DNA from: Enterococcus_G camelliae
Lineage (GTDB): Bacteria; Bacillota; Bacilli; Lactobacillales; Enterococcaceae
NCBI RefSeq assembly: GCF_042685105.1
Contig: NZ_JBHUMO010000058.1
Coordinates: 1 to 64,000 of the forward strand
Direction of reading: 5' to 3'
DNA: 64,000 bases
Part shown: in pieces, positions 8,419 to 17,137 of the stretch
How the letters are laid out: every line of letters begins with the position of its first letter
Position numbering within the stretch: the stretch's first letter is position 1
Made by a program: the position numbers and the translations under genes
The notes under the pieces: model-generated
Told to the model about the DNA's origin: nothing
Databases searched by the model: none
The model's input: the letters and a program-made list of their open reading frames with translations, nothing else

Positions 8419-10161
8419 TTAATTTTTTTCAATCGTCGTCAAGTCGCCAAATAATTCTTGCGCTTTTGACACGAGCTGGTCTTCTTGATCAGAAAGGAGT
8501 GACACTTCTCCTGTCGTTTCACTTTCTTCTTCTAGTGTATCGTTTTCCCGATTCCCTGCAAGAAAATCTTTCCGCAGAGTCGGCCAATCTTCCTTAGTAA
8601 TGAAAACTGGACTAGGCGCATAATCCGTTACAAAGCGACTGATATGATTATGCAACGTTAAAGAAAATTCTTGATTGGTTGTTGCCCGTTGACAAATAAT
8701 TTCATAGTCAAAGGCAATAATAAGCCCTTCCTCACTGGCTGCTTTGGGTTCACTTGCTTTCAACATCGCCTTTTGCGTAGGGTTCATGGAATCTAAAATA
8801 TCATCCCAAACCGTTCGCAATTGTTGCATTCGTTGCTTTGTGGCCATTTTTAAAACCTGATTTACCCGTTCTCTAGGTATGCGATATTTCGTCGCTGAAG
8901 TTTGTGAGCGAACCGCGTTTACCGGTGGCCGCTCTTTTTCAACAGGTTTGTTTTGCTCAATCTGGCGCAAAGCTTGGCGCAGGGATTGAACTTCTTTTTG
9001 TAAAGCTTGCACTTGACTAACAAGCTCATTAGAGACAGCTTGTCCTTGGTAATCAGCAGGATTTTGCTCCACCAGTGGCTGCGATCCAGTCGCCAACTTC
9101 ACCATAGCGACCTCTAGGTATACTGTCGGACTTGTCGTCAAACGTATATCATTTTGCGTAGCATTCAAAATGGCAATCCATTCATACAACTGATCAGCAG
9201 AGAGTTGCTGAGCCAATTCTTGGAAATCAGCTGTTATTCGCTTGTTTTCTTTGGTTAATAACGCTGGAGCTTGTTGATAAACCAGCAAATCACGACAATA
9301 AAACAGGAGATTTTCAAGTAAGCGTCTCGCCTCTTTGCCAGACTCAAGCAAGTCATCCAGCTGTTTTAAAGCAGCCGTCACGTCTTTTGTCATACAGGAC
9401 AGTAACAAGTGATCGATTAATTCCGAAGTCACACTTCCGGTCACTTCAAAAGCATCTTGCGTTGTGAGCGTACCATCAGCAAATGCGATTGCTTGATCCA
9501 GAATACTCAACGCATCCCGCATCCCGCCTTCTGCAGCACGGGCAATCACCTCAAGTGCCTCATCTTCATAAGTCAGATTCATCGCCTGCAAAATTTCCTT
9601 TAGGTGTTCCACAATTGCTTGAGGCAAAATACGTTTGAAATCAAATCGCTGTGTTCTTGATATGATGGTTGCGGGAATTTTGTGAGGCTCTGTGGTCGCC
9701 AAAATAAAAATAACATTTTTCTTTGGCTCTTCCAATGTTTTTAGTAATGCATTGAACGCGCCTGTCGACAACATGTGCACTTCATCAATAATGTATACTT
9801 TGTATTTGGCCTGTGTCGGTGCGTAATTGGCACGATCGCGAATGAACCGAATTTCCTCGACACCATTGTTACTAGCTGCATCAATTTCGATGACATCTTC
9901 TTGACTGCCATTGGTAATGGACTGACACATTTCACATTCATTGCACGGCTCCCCATCCACACTATGAGGACAGTTGATGGCTTTTGCAAAAATTTTAGCT
10001 GCACTGGTCTTCCCCGTCCCCCGCGGTCCAGTAAAGAGATACGCGTGAGAAATTTGTTGCTGCACAATGGCATTTTTTAATGTTTGAGTAATTGCTTGTT
10101 GTCCAACAATTTCATCAAATCGTTGGGAACGCCATACTCGATACAAAGCCTGATACGCCAT
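8419..10161 (-). CDS. dnaX: DNA polymerase III gamma/tau subunit
   Basis: DnaX is the ATPase of the clamp loader and tethers polymerase III. In the 580-aa product the P-loop GPRGTGKTSAAKIFA is near residue 45, followed by a zinc-binding cysteine cluster (CPHSVDGEPCNECEMC), Walker B IIDEVHML, and the sensor LLKTLEEPKKNVIFILATTE. The C-terminal third is variable, with a glutamine-rich coiled segment as in tau. It begins the minus-strand operon; a promoter lies 40 bases upstream. I did not identify an internal gamma frameshift signal. Confidence 0.96.
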   Translation of the reverse strand: MAYQALYRVWRSQRFDEIVGQQAITQTLKNAIVQQQISHAYLFTGPRGTGKTSAAKIFAKAINCPHSVDGEPCNECEMCQSITNGSQEDVIEIDAASNNGVEEIRFIRDRANYAPTQAKYKVYIIDEVHMLSTGAFNALLKTLEEPKKNVIFILATTEPHKIPATIISRTQRFDFKRILPQAIVEHLKEILQAMNLTYEDEALEVIARAAEGGMRDALSILDQAIAFADGTLTTQDAFEVTGSVTSELIDHLLLSCMTKDVTAALKQLDDLLESGKEARRLLENLLFYCRDLLVYQQAPALLTKENKRITADFQELAQQLSADQLYEWIAILNATQNDIRLTTSPTVYLEVAMVKLATGSQPLVEQNPADYQGQAVSNELVSQVQALQKEVQSLRQALRQIEQNKPVEKERPPVNAVRSQTSATKYRIPRERVNQVLKMATKQRMQQLRTVWDDILDSMNPTQKAMLKASEPKAASEEGLIIAFDYEIICQRATTNQEFSLTLHNHISRFVTDYAPSPVFITKEDWPTLRKDFLAGNRENDTLEEESETTGEVSLLSDQEDQLVSKAQELFGDLTTIEKN

Positions 10162-10199
10162 CTACTCTTTCACCTCACTTGAAAAAATCACTATCTACT

Positions 10200-10205
10200 A
10201 TTATA
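10200..10205 (-). promoter_or_regulatory. -10 element for dnaX operon
   Basis: The complement reads TATAAT in the context CGTATAATAG, 39 bases before the dnaX ATG. No clear -35 hexamer is visible upstream because the sequence there is an A/T run. Confidence 0.45.
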
Positions 10206-10290
10206 CGAAATTTTTTAAAAAAAAGAAAGCTACGCCTCATCCACCAAAACTCCGACTTGCGACGGATGTTTGGAACTTTCAAGGCTATGG

Positions 10291-10296
10291 TATAAT
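10291..10296 (+). promoter_or_regulatory. Extended -10 promoter for the SPFH operon
   Basis: ATGGTATAAT supplies a TG-extended -10 box, with a TTTGGA -35 candidate 16 bases upstream. It lies about 50 bases before the SPFH gene, which has a strong GAGGAGG ribosome site. Confidence 0.5.
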
Positions 10297-10344
10297 AAAA
10301 CAAACAAATTTTTTTAACAAAAAAACGCTTGAGGAGGAACACAC

Positions 10345-11565
10345 ATGGGACTAATAAAAGCAGCAACAAGTATGATTGGCGGCGGATTAGCTGATCAATG
10401 GCTGGAAGTCATTGAACCGGATGATATGGGTGATACGACGGTTTTCACAAAAGGTGTCAAAGTTCGTCAAGACAGCAAACGGGGTTCAAATAAAAAGGGA
10501 ACAGATGATGTGATTACCGATGGATCAGTTGTTCACGTTTATCCAAATATGATGATGATGGTTGTTGATGGAGGAAAAATCATCGACTACACTGCAGAAG
10601 AAGGCTATTACACAGTTAAAAATGATCTTGCTCCTTCCATGTTCAATGGATCATTGAAAGGTGCCATTTCAGAAACCTTCGACCGTTTCAAATTTGGTGG
10701 AGTGACACCTCAGAAACAACAAATTTTCTATATTAACTTACAAGAAATTAAGGGCATTCGTTTCGGTACCTCTTCTCCAATCAATTATTTTGACAATTTT
10801 TATAATGCGGAATTATTTTTACGCGCACATGGTACGTACTCCATCCAAATTACTGATCCAATTCTCTTTTACAAAAATGCCATTCCTCATAATCAAACAA
10901 AAGTAGATATCAATGACATCAACGAACAGTATTTGGCTGAATTTTTAACTGCGTTACAAGCTTCCATCAATCAAATGTCAGCGGATGGACAACGAATTTC
11001 TTATGTCCCTTCAAAAAGTATGGAACTAAGCAAATACATGGGCAGCGTATTAGATGATCAATGGAAACAAACTAGAGGAATGGAAATTGTTTCAGTGGCA
11101 GTGGCTAGTATCTCATACACCGATGACTCTACGAAGTTAATTAACATGCGTAATCAAGGCGCCATGTTGGGTGATGCAACGATTCGAGAAGGATTTGTTC
11201 AAGGATCGATTGCAGAAGGTATCAAAAATGCTGGTAGCAATCCAAATGGTGCAACCAATAGTTTTGTTGGAATGGGTATGGGCATGAATGCTGGTGGCAA
11301 TTTTCTTAATCAAGCCTCACAGACCAATCTCAATCAAATGCAACAACAACAACAAAGCACTGACACTTGGAAATGTGCAAAGTGCGGCACAGAGAACACT
11401 GGTAAATTTTGTAGCAACTGTGGCGAAGAAAAACCCCAAGCAAATCGTTCAGCTAGTATTAAAATGAAATGTGCCGCATGCAGTGCCATTATTGATTTGG
11501 CCAATGGTGTACCAAAATTCTGTCCAGAGTGTGGCAAACCATTCCAAGGTGTTCCTGTTGATTAA
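10345..11565 (+). CDS. SPFH-domain protein with two C-terminal zinc ribbons (YdjI-like)
   Basis: This 406-residue protein has an N-terminal SPFH/band-7-like domain (roughly residues 30-300), a glycine/methionine/glutamine-rich linker, and two C-terminal zinc ribbons: CAKCGTENTGKFCSNC and CAACSAII...FCPEC. This architecture is that of Bacillus YdjI, which is recruited to the membrane by YdjG and helps localise PspA under envelope stress. The next two genes encode YdjG- and YdjH-like proteins, so a membrane-quality complex is likely. No PspA homologue is adjacent, which differs from Bacillus. The functional assignment is from family and context. Confidence 0.8.
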   Translation: MGLIKAATSMIGGGLADQWLEVIEPDDMGDTTVFTKGVKVRQDSKRGSNKKGTDDVITDGSVVHVYPNMMMMVVDGGKIIDYTAEEGYYTVKNDLAPSMFNGSLKGAISETFDRFKFGGVTPQKQQIFYINLQEIKGIRFGTSSPINYFDNFYNAELFLRAHGTYSIQITDPILFYKNAIPHNQTKVDINDINEQYLAEFLTALQASINQMSADGQRISYVPSKSMELSKYMGSVLDDQWKQTRGMEIVSVAVASISYTDDSTKLINMRNQGAMLGDATIREGFVQGSIAEGIKNAGSNPNGATNSFVGMGMGMNAGGNFLNQASQTNLNQMQQQQQSTDTWKCAKCGTENTGKFCSNCGEEKPQANRSASIKMKCAACSAIIDLANGVPKFCPECGKPFQGVPVD

Positions 11566-11600
11566 GGCTTTTCTCATTTTAAAAACAAGGAGGTTACGTA

Positions 11601-12731
11601 ATGGAAGTCATTACTCATAAATGTCCCAATTGTGGCGGGGCATTGACTTTCGAACCATCCGATCAAAAATTTCACTGTCCATTTTGCCTAAGTGTTTTTA
11701 CTGCAGATGAATTGACGGCTTTCGAGAAAAAGCAAAAAGAAGCCCAGCTTGTTGATAAAGCAACTGACCAAACACCAAACCCGTCGGACGTTGCCAGTGA
11801 AGAAGCCCTTGAAACAACGACCGACCAAGCAGACGCTTCAGGTGACATGAACAACATGGAATTATACACCTGTCCCAGTTGTGGAGCGGAAATTGTCACC
11901 GATGAAACGACTGCCGCTACCTATTGCTACTTTTGTCATAATCCCGTCGTTTTAACCGGGAGATTGAGTGGCAACTTTTTGCCAAACCGAGTTCTCCCAT
12001 TCGCAATCAACAAAGACCAAGCAATCAAAACCTTCTTGCAATGGGCGCAAAAGAAATGGTTCGTTCCAAAAGACTTTTTCAATCAGGCCCAAGTAGAAAA
12101 ATTAACGGGCGTTTACTTTCCTTACTGGGCAGTTACAGCAGATGCCCAGGGTGAGCTGAGCGGGATTGGAACAAGTTTACGAGTCTGGGTTTTAGGAGAT
12201 ATCGAATACACCGAAACGAAAGAATACGCAGTAAGACGCTCCGGAAAATTACAGTTTCGTGATTTTATCCAAAATGCGCTCTCAAAAAATGTTCAAAAAA
12301 AGATGGTTGAAGGCGTCCAACCGTTTCCCCTTGAAAAAGCAGTACCTTTTGAAAACCAATATCTCGCTGGTTTCCAAGCTGAAAAACGGGATATCGAATA
12401 CCTTGATGTTCAAGATACCGTGCATCAAGAATTAGCCGACTACGGCCAAACATTATTAAGTGATACAGTTAGCGGGTACACCACCTTCCGAACAACGGGC
12501 AAACAACTGGATATTACAAAAGAAGACAAACAATACGTCCTATTACCTGTTTGGCTTGTAACCTACCAAGCTGCTAATGAGAAGAAAAAAACATTCTATT
12601 ATGCAATGAATGGGCAAACGGGTAAAACAAGTGGGATTTTGCCCTTGAGTTATGGAAAATTGACAGCTTTTTGTGGCGGTATTTTTGCGATTGTAGCCAT
12701 TTTGCTGATGATTGGAGGCTATTTTCTATGA
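11601..12731 (+). CDS. Zinc-ribbon membrane protein (YdjG-like)
   Basis: The 376-residue protein starts with a zinc ribbon (HKCPNCGGALTFEP...CPFC), has a second one near residue 90 (CPSCGAEIV...CYFC), a long soluble middle region and one C-terminal membrane span (residues about 353-375). This agrees with a membrane anchor that recruits the SPFH partner encoded 35 bases upstream. Its stop overlaps the start of the following TPM gene (ATGA), so the genes are translationally coupled. The precise role is inferred from Bacillus YdjG. Confidence 0.75.
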   Translation: MEVITHKCPNCGGALTFEPSDQKFHCPFCLSVFTADELTAFEKKQKEAQLVDKATDQTPNPSDVASEEALETTTDQADASGDMNNMELYTCPSCGAEIVTDETTAATYCYFCHNPVVLTGRLSGNFLPNRVLPFAINKDQAIKTFLQWAQKKWFVPKDFFNQAQVEKLTGVYFPYWAVTADAQGELSGIGTSLRVWVLGDIEYTETKEYAVRRSGKLQFRDFIQNALSKNVQKKMVEGVQPFPLEKAVPFENQYLAGFQAEKRDIEYLDVQDTVHQELADYGQTLLSDTVSGYTTFRTTGKQLDITKEDKQYVLLPVWLVTYQAANEKKKTFYYAMNGQTGKTSGILPLSYGKLTAFCGGIFAIVAILLMIGGYFL

Positions 12732-13537
12732 AATGGAATAAGAAACTAGCAATCCTCGGTGCCTTCGTTCTCCTGCTATGGCTTTTTCCTACAAAGGGGC
12801 ATGCTCAATCGGTCGATGATCAAGCAAGTCTCTTTACCGAAGAACAAATAACCGTACTAAATCAATTGGCAGCCAATTTGGACGAGAAAATCAAAGGGCG
12901 TGTGTATATTGTGACAACTACCTCCAATGATGACTCGGAAGAAACCTATGCAGACAATTATTTACGGAACAAAGTAGGAAATAATCAGAATGGTTCGGTG
13001 TTCTTGATTGATATGGGTCAACGCGGCTATCATGTTTCGACATCCGGCAATATGATTGATTATTTAACCGATAGTCGCTTAGAAAAAATGTTGGATTCCA
13101 TTCAAGAAAACTTAAGCGCTGGCTCGTATTTTGAAGCCGCCAAAAGCTATTTGGAAGAGTCTTCTGCTTATGTCAGCGACGGCGTACCTGGTGGCCATTA
13201 TCGTGTCGACCGTGATACCGGCAAAATCACCTACTATAAAGTTCTGACCCCTTTTGAAATCATCATCGCGCTAACGGTAGCTAGTATCATTAGTCTCATT
13301 ACGTTTTTCTGGATAAAATCAACCTATCAATTAAAACGAAAAACCTATCATTATCCATTTAGGGAAAAGGCAACGGTGACATTAGCTGATCAAAGCGATC
13401 GACTAACAAAATCATTCGTCACAACTCGGCGAATACCAAAACCATCCAATAATAATAATGGTGGCGGTTTTGGTGGAGGCAGTACCACTCATTCCAGTGG
13501 CGGTGGCACTTTTGGTGGAGGCGGAGGGAAATTTTAA
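12728..13537 (+). CDS. TPM-domain membrane protein (YdjH/YgcG-like)
   Basis: The 269-residue product has a signal peptide (ILGAFVLLLWLFPTKGHAQ), an extracytoplasmic TPM domain starting VDDQASLFTEEQ, a membrane span near residues 175-197 (FEIIIALTVASIISLITFF) and a glycine-rich C-terminus. TPM domains occur in Psb32/YgcG proteins linked to membrane-protein repair; biochemical function is uncertain. The ATG at 12728 has TGGAGG nine bases upstream and overlaps the previous stop; the longer frame start at 12671 is rejected. Last gene of the three-gene operon. Confidence 0.8.
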   Translation: MKWNKKLAILGAFVLLLWLFPTKGHAQSVDDQASLFTEEQITVLNQLAANLDEKIKGRVYIVTTTSNDDSEETYADNYLRNKVGNNQNGSVFLIDMGQRGYHVSTSGNMIDYLTDSRLEKMLDSIQENLSAGSYFEAAKSYLEESSAYVSDGVPGGHYRVDRDTGKITYYKVLTPFEIIIALTVASIISLITFFWIKSTYQLKRKTYHYPFREKATVTLADQSDRLTKSFVTTRRIPKPSNNNNGGGFGGGSTTHSSGGGTFGGGGGKF

Positions 13538-13553
13538 TTTGACCTCATTTATT

Positions 13554-13597
13554 GAAAGAAAGCGGGTTTGAAACTGACTCGTTTTCTTTCTTTTTTT
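13554..13597 (+). terminator. Terminator of the SPFH operon
   Basis: An imperfect 14-bp stem (GAAAGAAAGCGGGT with ACTCGTTTTCTTTC) is followed by seven T residues. Confidence 0.75.
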
Positions 13598-13653
13598 GTC
13601 ATTTTTCCCACTTTTGATTATCTTATTCGTCAAAACAATGCATTTTTGCCGAT

Positions 13654-13668
13654 AATTTTCAGAAAATA
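13654..13668 (+). promoter_or_regulatory. CodY box upstream of ilvE
   Basis: AATTTTCAGAAAATA matches the CodY consensus AATTTTCWGAAAATT at 14 of 15 positions. It abuts the -35 element of ilvE, so CodY bound to branched-chain amino acids/GTP would block transcription. ilvE is a commonly reported CodY target in Gram-positive bacteria, which supports the reading. Confidence 0.8.
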
Positions 13669-13697
13669 ATGACAATAGCAAAAACTAGTGGTATACT
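13669..13697 (+). promoter_or_regulatory. ilvE promoter
   Basis: ATGACA (13669-13674) and TATACT (13692-13697) are separated by 17 bases, with a TG extension before the -10. It is directly adjacent to the CodY box. Confidence 0.65.
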
Positions 13698-13722
13698 TTG
13701 GAAAATAAAAGGAGTGGTTAGG

Positions 13723-14751
13723 ATGACACAAGCTATTGACTGGAAAAGCTTAGGGTTTGAATATATCAAAACACCTTATCGCTTTTTAGCAAAATGGAAA
13801 GATGGAAAGTGGAATGAAGGCGAATTGACGGAAGATAATGTTTTACATATTTCCGAAGCTTCGGCAGCATTGCATTATGGTCAACAATGTTTTGAAGGGT
13901 TAAAAGCGTACGGACGCAAAGATGGCGGCATTAACTTGTTCCGTGCCGATGAAAATAGCAAACGACTCAACAAAAGTGCCGAACGGTTACGTATGCCTGA
14001 AGTTCCTGAAGAATTGTTTCTAAAAGCGGTAACGAGTGTCGTGCAAGCGAATCGTGAATTTGTTCCTCCATATGGAACAGGAGCTACCTTATATATTCGT
14101 CCTTTATTAATTGGTGTTGGAGATACAATTGGTGTCAAACCAGCTCCAGAATTTATTTTCACTGTATTTTGCATGCCCGTTGGTCCGTATTTCAAGGGTG
14201 GCTTAACCCCCACTAACTTTATTGTATCTGATTATGACCGAGCAGCACCCAAAGGAACAGGCGCAGCAAAAGTTGGTGGCAACTATGCTGCTAGCATGTT
14301 ACCAGGTGAAGAAGCTCATAAACACAATTTTTCAGATTGTATTTATCTTGATCCCGAAACGCATACAAAAATTGAAGAAGTCGGTTCAGCAAACTTCTTT
14401 GGTATCACAAAAGACAATGAGTTTATTACACCAAAATCACCATCAATATTGCCAAGTATCACCAAGTATTCCTTACTTTACTTGGCCGAACACACGCTCG
14501 GAATGAAAGCAATCGAAGGCGATGTTTACATTAATGAATTGGATCATTTTGTGGAAGCTGGTGCTTGTGGCACAGCCGCTGTTATTTCGCCAATCGGAGC
14601 TATTCAGACGAAAGACGAGTTTCATGTCTTCTATAGTGAAACCGAAGTAGGTCCAGTGACAAAAGCCTTGTACGATGAATTAACGGGTATTCAGTACGGG
14701 GACCGTCCAGCACCTGCAGGTTGGATTTTTGATGTACCTGTTGAAAAATAA
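13723..14751 (+). CDS. ilvE: Branched-chain-amino-acid aminotransferase
   Basis: A PLP-dependent class IV aminotransferase that interconverts Leu/Ile/Val with their 2-oxo acids. Visible motifs include LHYGQQCFEGLKAY, a PLP-lysine region GTGAAKVGGNYAAS near residue 185-198 and the GACGTAAVISPIG segment. The start is ATG 13723 with AAAGGAG upstream, giving 342 aa, the family size; the frame is open upstream to 13669 but overlaps the promoter. Regulation by CodY is indicated by the upstream box. Confidence 0.95.
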   Translation: MTQAIDWKSLGFEYIKTPYRFLAKWKDGKWNEGELTEDNVLHISEASAALHYGQQCFEGLKAYGRKDGGINLFRADENSKRLNKSAERLRMPEVPEELFLKAVTSVVQANREFVPPYGTGATLYIRPLLIGVGDTIGVKPAPEFIFTVFCMPVGPYFKGGLTPTNFIVSDYDRAAPKGTGAAKVGGNYAASMLPGEEAHKHNFSDCIYLDPETHTKIEEVGSANFFGITKDNEFITPKSPSILPSITKYSLLYLAEHTLGMKAIEGDVYINELDHFVEAGACGTAAVISPIGAIQTKDEFHVFYSETEVGPVTKALYDELTGIQYGDRPAPAGWIFDVPVEK

Positions 14752-14770
14752 TTTGCTAGCCTATCGCTAA

Positions 14771-14845
14771 AAATGAGCCATTCCCTAAGTTGAAACGTTA
14801 TCGTGCTTCTCAGCATTTAAACGTTCAGCTAGGAATGGCTCATTT
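14771..14845. terminator. Bidirectional terminator after ilvE
   Basis: AAATGAGCCATTCCCT (14771-14786) pairs with AGGAATGGCTCATTT (14831-14845), and further pairing occurs inside the loop. It ends in a T-rich tail and separates the convergent ilvE and oxidoreductase genes. Confidence 0.7.
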
Positions 14846-14870
14846 CTTTTTCTATTTAGAAGTTTTTCGT

Positions 14871-15506
14871 TTACGCTTCCTTCGTGTAAACAGAAATTCT
14901 TGCTTGATCAACAGTTGGATTACGCAATTCTTCCACCATTGCTGCAGCATAATCCGCATAACTAATGTAGCTTTCCCCTTTTTCATTGGTCGTAAACTGT
15001 TCTCCAGCAAATGCAACTTTCCCTGTCTTAGCTCCATTTGCCTGGAAGTCAGCTGCAGGACTGACATAAACCCAATGAACATCCTTTGCTTCACGTAACC
15101 GATCCAACCCTTTACTCATATTGATTGCAACTGGTTTATAGGCGTCTGGAAAATCAGGTGTTTCAAAAAGCTGGGTTGTATGAGATGGATCAATATACAA
15201 ACTTCCAGCACCACCAACCACGAATAATTTCGTCGTGCTTCCTGAAAGAATCGTTATCAAATGATCAATTGATGTTTGATGTTCAGTTAGTTTTTCTGGA
15301 TTCCAAACCCCAAAAGCATCCACTACAGCATCAAATTCTTCCAAATCTTCGCGTGTTAAATCATACAAATCTTTCAGGATTGTTTTTTGAGCAACAGTTT
15401 GATTCGTATGACGAACAATCGCTGTTACATCCAATCCTTTATCTACGGCTTCTTTTACAATTAATTGACCTGTTTTCCCATTAGCTGCTATTACTGCTAG
15501 TTTCAT
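14871..15506 (-). CDS. NAD(P)-binding oxidoreductase, NmrA/SDR-atypical type
   Basis: A 211-residue Rossmann-fold protein: the N-terminal beta strand and nucleotide loop MKLAVIAANGKTGQL match the atypical short-chain dehydrogenase/NmrA family. Family members are NAD(P)H sensors or reductases; the substrate is unknown. It is transcribed divergently from an HxlR-type regulator with symmetric repeats in the intervening spacer, which suggests that the regulator controls it, perhaps in response to electrophile or oxidative stress (inference). Confidence 0.8.
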   Translation of the reverse strand: MKLAVIAANGKTGQLIVKEAVDKGLDVTAIVRHTNQTVAQKTILKDLYDLTREDLEEFDAVVDAFGVWNPEKLTEHQTSIDHLITILSGSTTKLFVVGGAGSLYIDPSHTTQLFETPDFPDAYKPVAINMSKGLDRLREAKDVHWVYVSPAADFQANGAKTGKVAFAGEQFTTNEKGESYISYADYAAAMVEELRNPTVDQARISVYTKEA

Positions 15507-15593
15507 TTTGTTGTCTCCTCCTAAATTTGCATTATTTCTCTTACAAACCTATAATAACGGTATTAGTAACTTTTGAAAAGTAAGTACTTTTTT

Positions 15594-15618
15594 GTAACTT
15601 AGTTACTAATAAGTAACT
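15594..15618. promoter_or_regulatory. Overlapping inverted repeats, putative HxlR operator
   Basis: Two overlapping palindromes share a half-site: GTAACTTAGTTAC (15594-15606) and AGTTACT-AATA-AGTAACT (15601-15618). A further TAGTAAC lies near 15564. Their position between the oxidoreductase gene and hxlR is what is expected for the operator of a winged-helix dimer. Confidence 0.55.
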
Positions 15619-15635
15619 ATTAGAAAGGAAAACCT

Positions 15636-15953
15636 ATGAAACTAGACTTACCAGCTTGTCCTGTAGAGACCACTTTGCTTTTTTTAAATAATCGTTGGCG
15701 AGTTTTGATTCTCAGAGATTTAATGGATGGAAAAAAACGATTTGGTGAACTGAAAAAATCCGTTGGTTCCATTTCTCAAAAGGTATTGACGGAGAATTTA
15801 AAAACAATGGAAACATATCAATTACTAACCAGGACGGCTTATCCAGAAGTGCCACCTCGCGTCGAATATGAATTAACCGAAACTGGTTACAGTTTAGCCC
15901 CCGTTTTAGCTAGTCTTTCTCAATGGGGATTGGATTACCAAGCAAAGCAATAA
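15636..15953 (+). CDS. HxlR-family transcriptional regulator
   Basis: A 105-residue winged-helix protein of the HxlR/MarR-like group. The family signature is the N-terminal CPVETTLLFLNNRWRVLILRDL, followed by KRFGELKKSVGSISQKVLTENLK and the wing PPRVEYELTETG. The conserved cysteine at position 8 is the redox-sensing residue in several HxlR members. It has AGAAAGGA upstream and is divergent from the oxidoreductase it probably controls. Confidence 0.88.
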   Translation: MKLDLPACPVETTLLFLNNRWRVLILRDLMDGKKRFGELKKSVGSISQKVLTENLKTMETYQLLTRTAYPEVPPRVEYELTETGYSLAPVLASLSQWGLDYQAKQ

Positions 15954-16017
15954 CAATGAACGCACCAGTCAGCATGCTTTTATTGATGCATACTGTTCTC
16001 GTCATTGGACACCAAAA

Positions 16018-16049
16018 AAGCAGTTGCAAAGGAGACTTTGCAACTGCTT
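16018..16049 (-). terminator. Terminator of the cold-shock gene
   Basis: A perfect 14-bp stem with a four-base loop. On the minus strand it is followed by a T6 run, so it ends the csp transcript. Confidence 0.85.
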
Positions 16050-16064
16050 GTCATTTACAATTGA

Positions 16065-16265
16065 TTAAGCTTTAACTACGTTTGTAGCTTGAGGGCCACG
16101 TTGACCTTCTTCAACGTCAAATGTAACTGCTTGGCCTTCTTCTAAAGTTTTGAAACCGTCACCTTGAATAGCTGAAAAGTGTACGAATACATCGTTTCCG
16201 TCTTCTGCAGTGATGAAACCAAATCCTTTTTCAGAGTTGAACCATTTTACTGTACCGTTATTCAT
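16065..16265 (-). CDS. csp: Cold-shock protein, CspA family
   Basis: A 66-residue single-stranded nucleic-acid chaperone with one cold-shock domain. RNP1 (KGFGFI) and RNP2 (VFVHFSAI) are both present. The ATG at 16265 has GGAGGTAAAG upstream; the open frame extends to 16289 but without a suitable start. Between it and the next gene lies about 165 bases that may include a long structured 5' leader, as in cold-inducible csp mRNAs. Confidence 0.95.
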   Translation of the reverse strand: MNNGTVKWFNSEKGFGFITAEDGNDVFVHFSAIQGDGFKTLEEGQAVTFDVEEGQRGPQATNVVKA

Positions 16266-16429
16266 TATAACTTTACCTCCATGACACATTACGTGTTTAA
16301 TTGTAATAATAGATGATGTGAAATGAAGAATGTACCAGTATTGGATAACTCAAGATTTGCATATCAATTTATTACATTACTACCATAACATGAATTCTCC
16401 TATATCACAATCATTTTTATGAACTTTCA

Positions 16430-17035
16430 TCAAATATTTTTATTTAACCATGACGCAGTATCCTCTAGATACCCTTTTCGTTCATCATTTGACAAGTACG
16501 GTACCCTGCCAAAAAAAAGATGGCCCAAAATTTCAACATCTACCCCATTGAAAATCCACTCGGAAGTTAATAATTTGATTGCTTTTGTTAACTCAGTATC
16601 CTCTCCGTCCATTGCTTGTGGTTGACCAGTTGGTGTTAAGAAAATAGCTTTTTTCCCGGCAAAACGTTTCTTTGGTTCATCTGATTCAAAACTATAAGCG
16701 AACCCATGTTGAAATACACGATCAATATAGCCTTTTAAAATTGCAGGCATCCCATTCCACCAAATCGGAAAAACATAGATAAGTAAGTCACTTTCCAAAA
16801 TTTTTTCTTGTTCAACTAAGACATCTGGTGGAAATATTTCTTGGTTTCTAACAAATTTACCCTCTTCGACGTGAATCGTATCCTCAGCTGCCAGAACTGG
16901 TTGGAAATTTAGTTGATACAAATCACGTACTTCTACTTCCAGTCCTTTTTCGCATAATGTATGCTGGACTTGCTTTAGCAATGCGTGCGAAAAGCTTTCT
17001 TTTCTAGGATGGGCATAAATAATCAGTGCCTTCAT
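16430..17035 (-). CDS. Flavodoxin-fold NAD(P)H oxidoreductase (MdaB/YwrO type)
   Basis: The 201-residue protein begins MKALIIYAHPRKESFSHAL, the FMN/FAD phosphate-binding loop of the NQO1/MdaB/KefF family, and has the YVFPIWWNGMPAILKGYIDRVF segment typical of these quinone reductases. They reduce quinones or nitro compounds with NAD(P)H. It is monocistronic and transcribed divergently from the following membrane protein. Substrate cannot be predicted. Confidence 0.87.
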   Translation of the reverse strand: MKALIIYAHPRKESFSHALLKQVQHTLCEKGLEVEVRDLYQLNFQPVLAAEDTIHVEEGKFVRNQEIFPPDVLVEQEKILESDLLIYVFPIWWNGMPAILKGYIDRVFQHGFAYSFESDEPKKRFAGKKAIFLTPTGQPQAMDGEDTELTKAIKLLTSEWIFNGVDVEILGHLFFGRVPYLSNDERKGYLEDTASWLNKNI

Positions 17036-17137
17036 TTCATCTTCCTTCTTTCTGTTTACTTTCTACTTTTATTTTATCGTTTTTTGGTGTTAAATAGATA
17101 AATACCGGAAATTATTTTTTGCAAAGGAAGTCGTACT

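Noticed and set aside
10161..10345. 4.5S/scRNA gene next to dnaX as in Bacillus
   Set aside because: The spacer is only 183 bases and holds promoters; the SRP RNA core sequence is not present.
15960..16020. A small gene between hxlR and csp
   Set aside because: No ribosome site or coding pattern, and it leads into the csp terminator.
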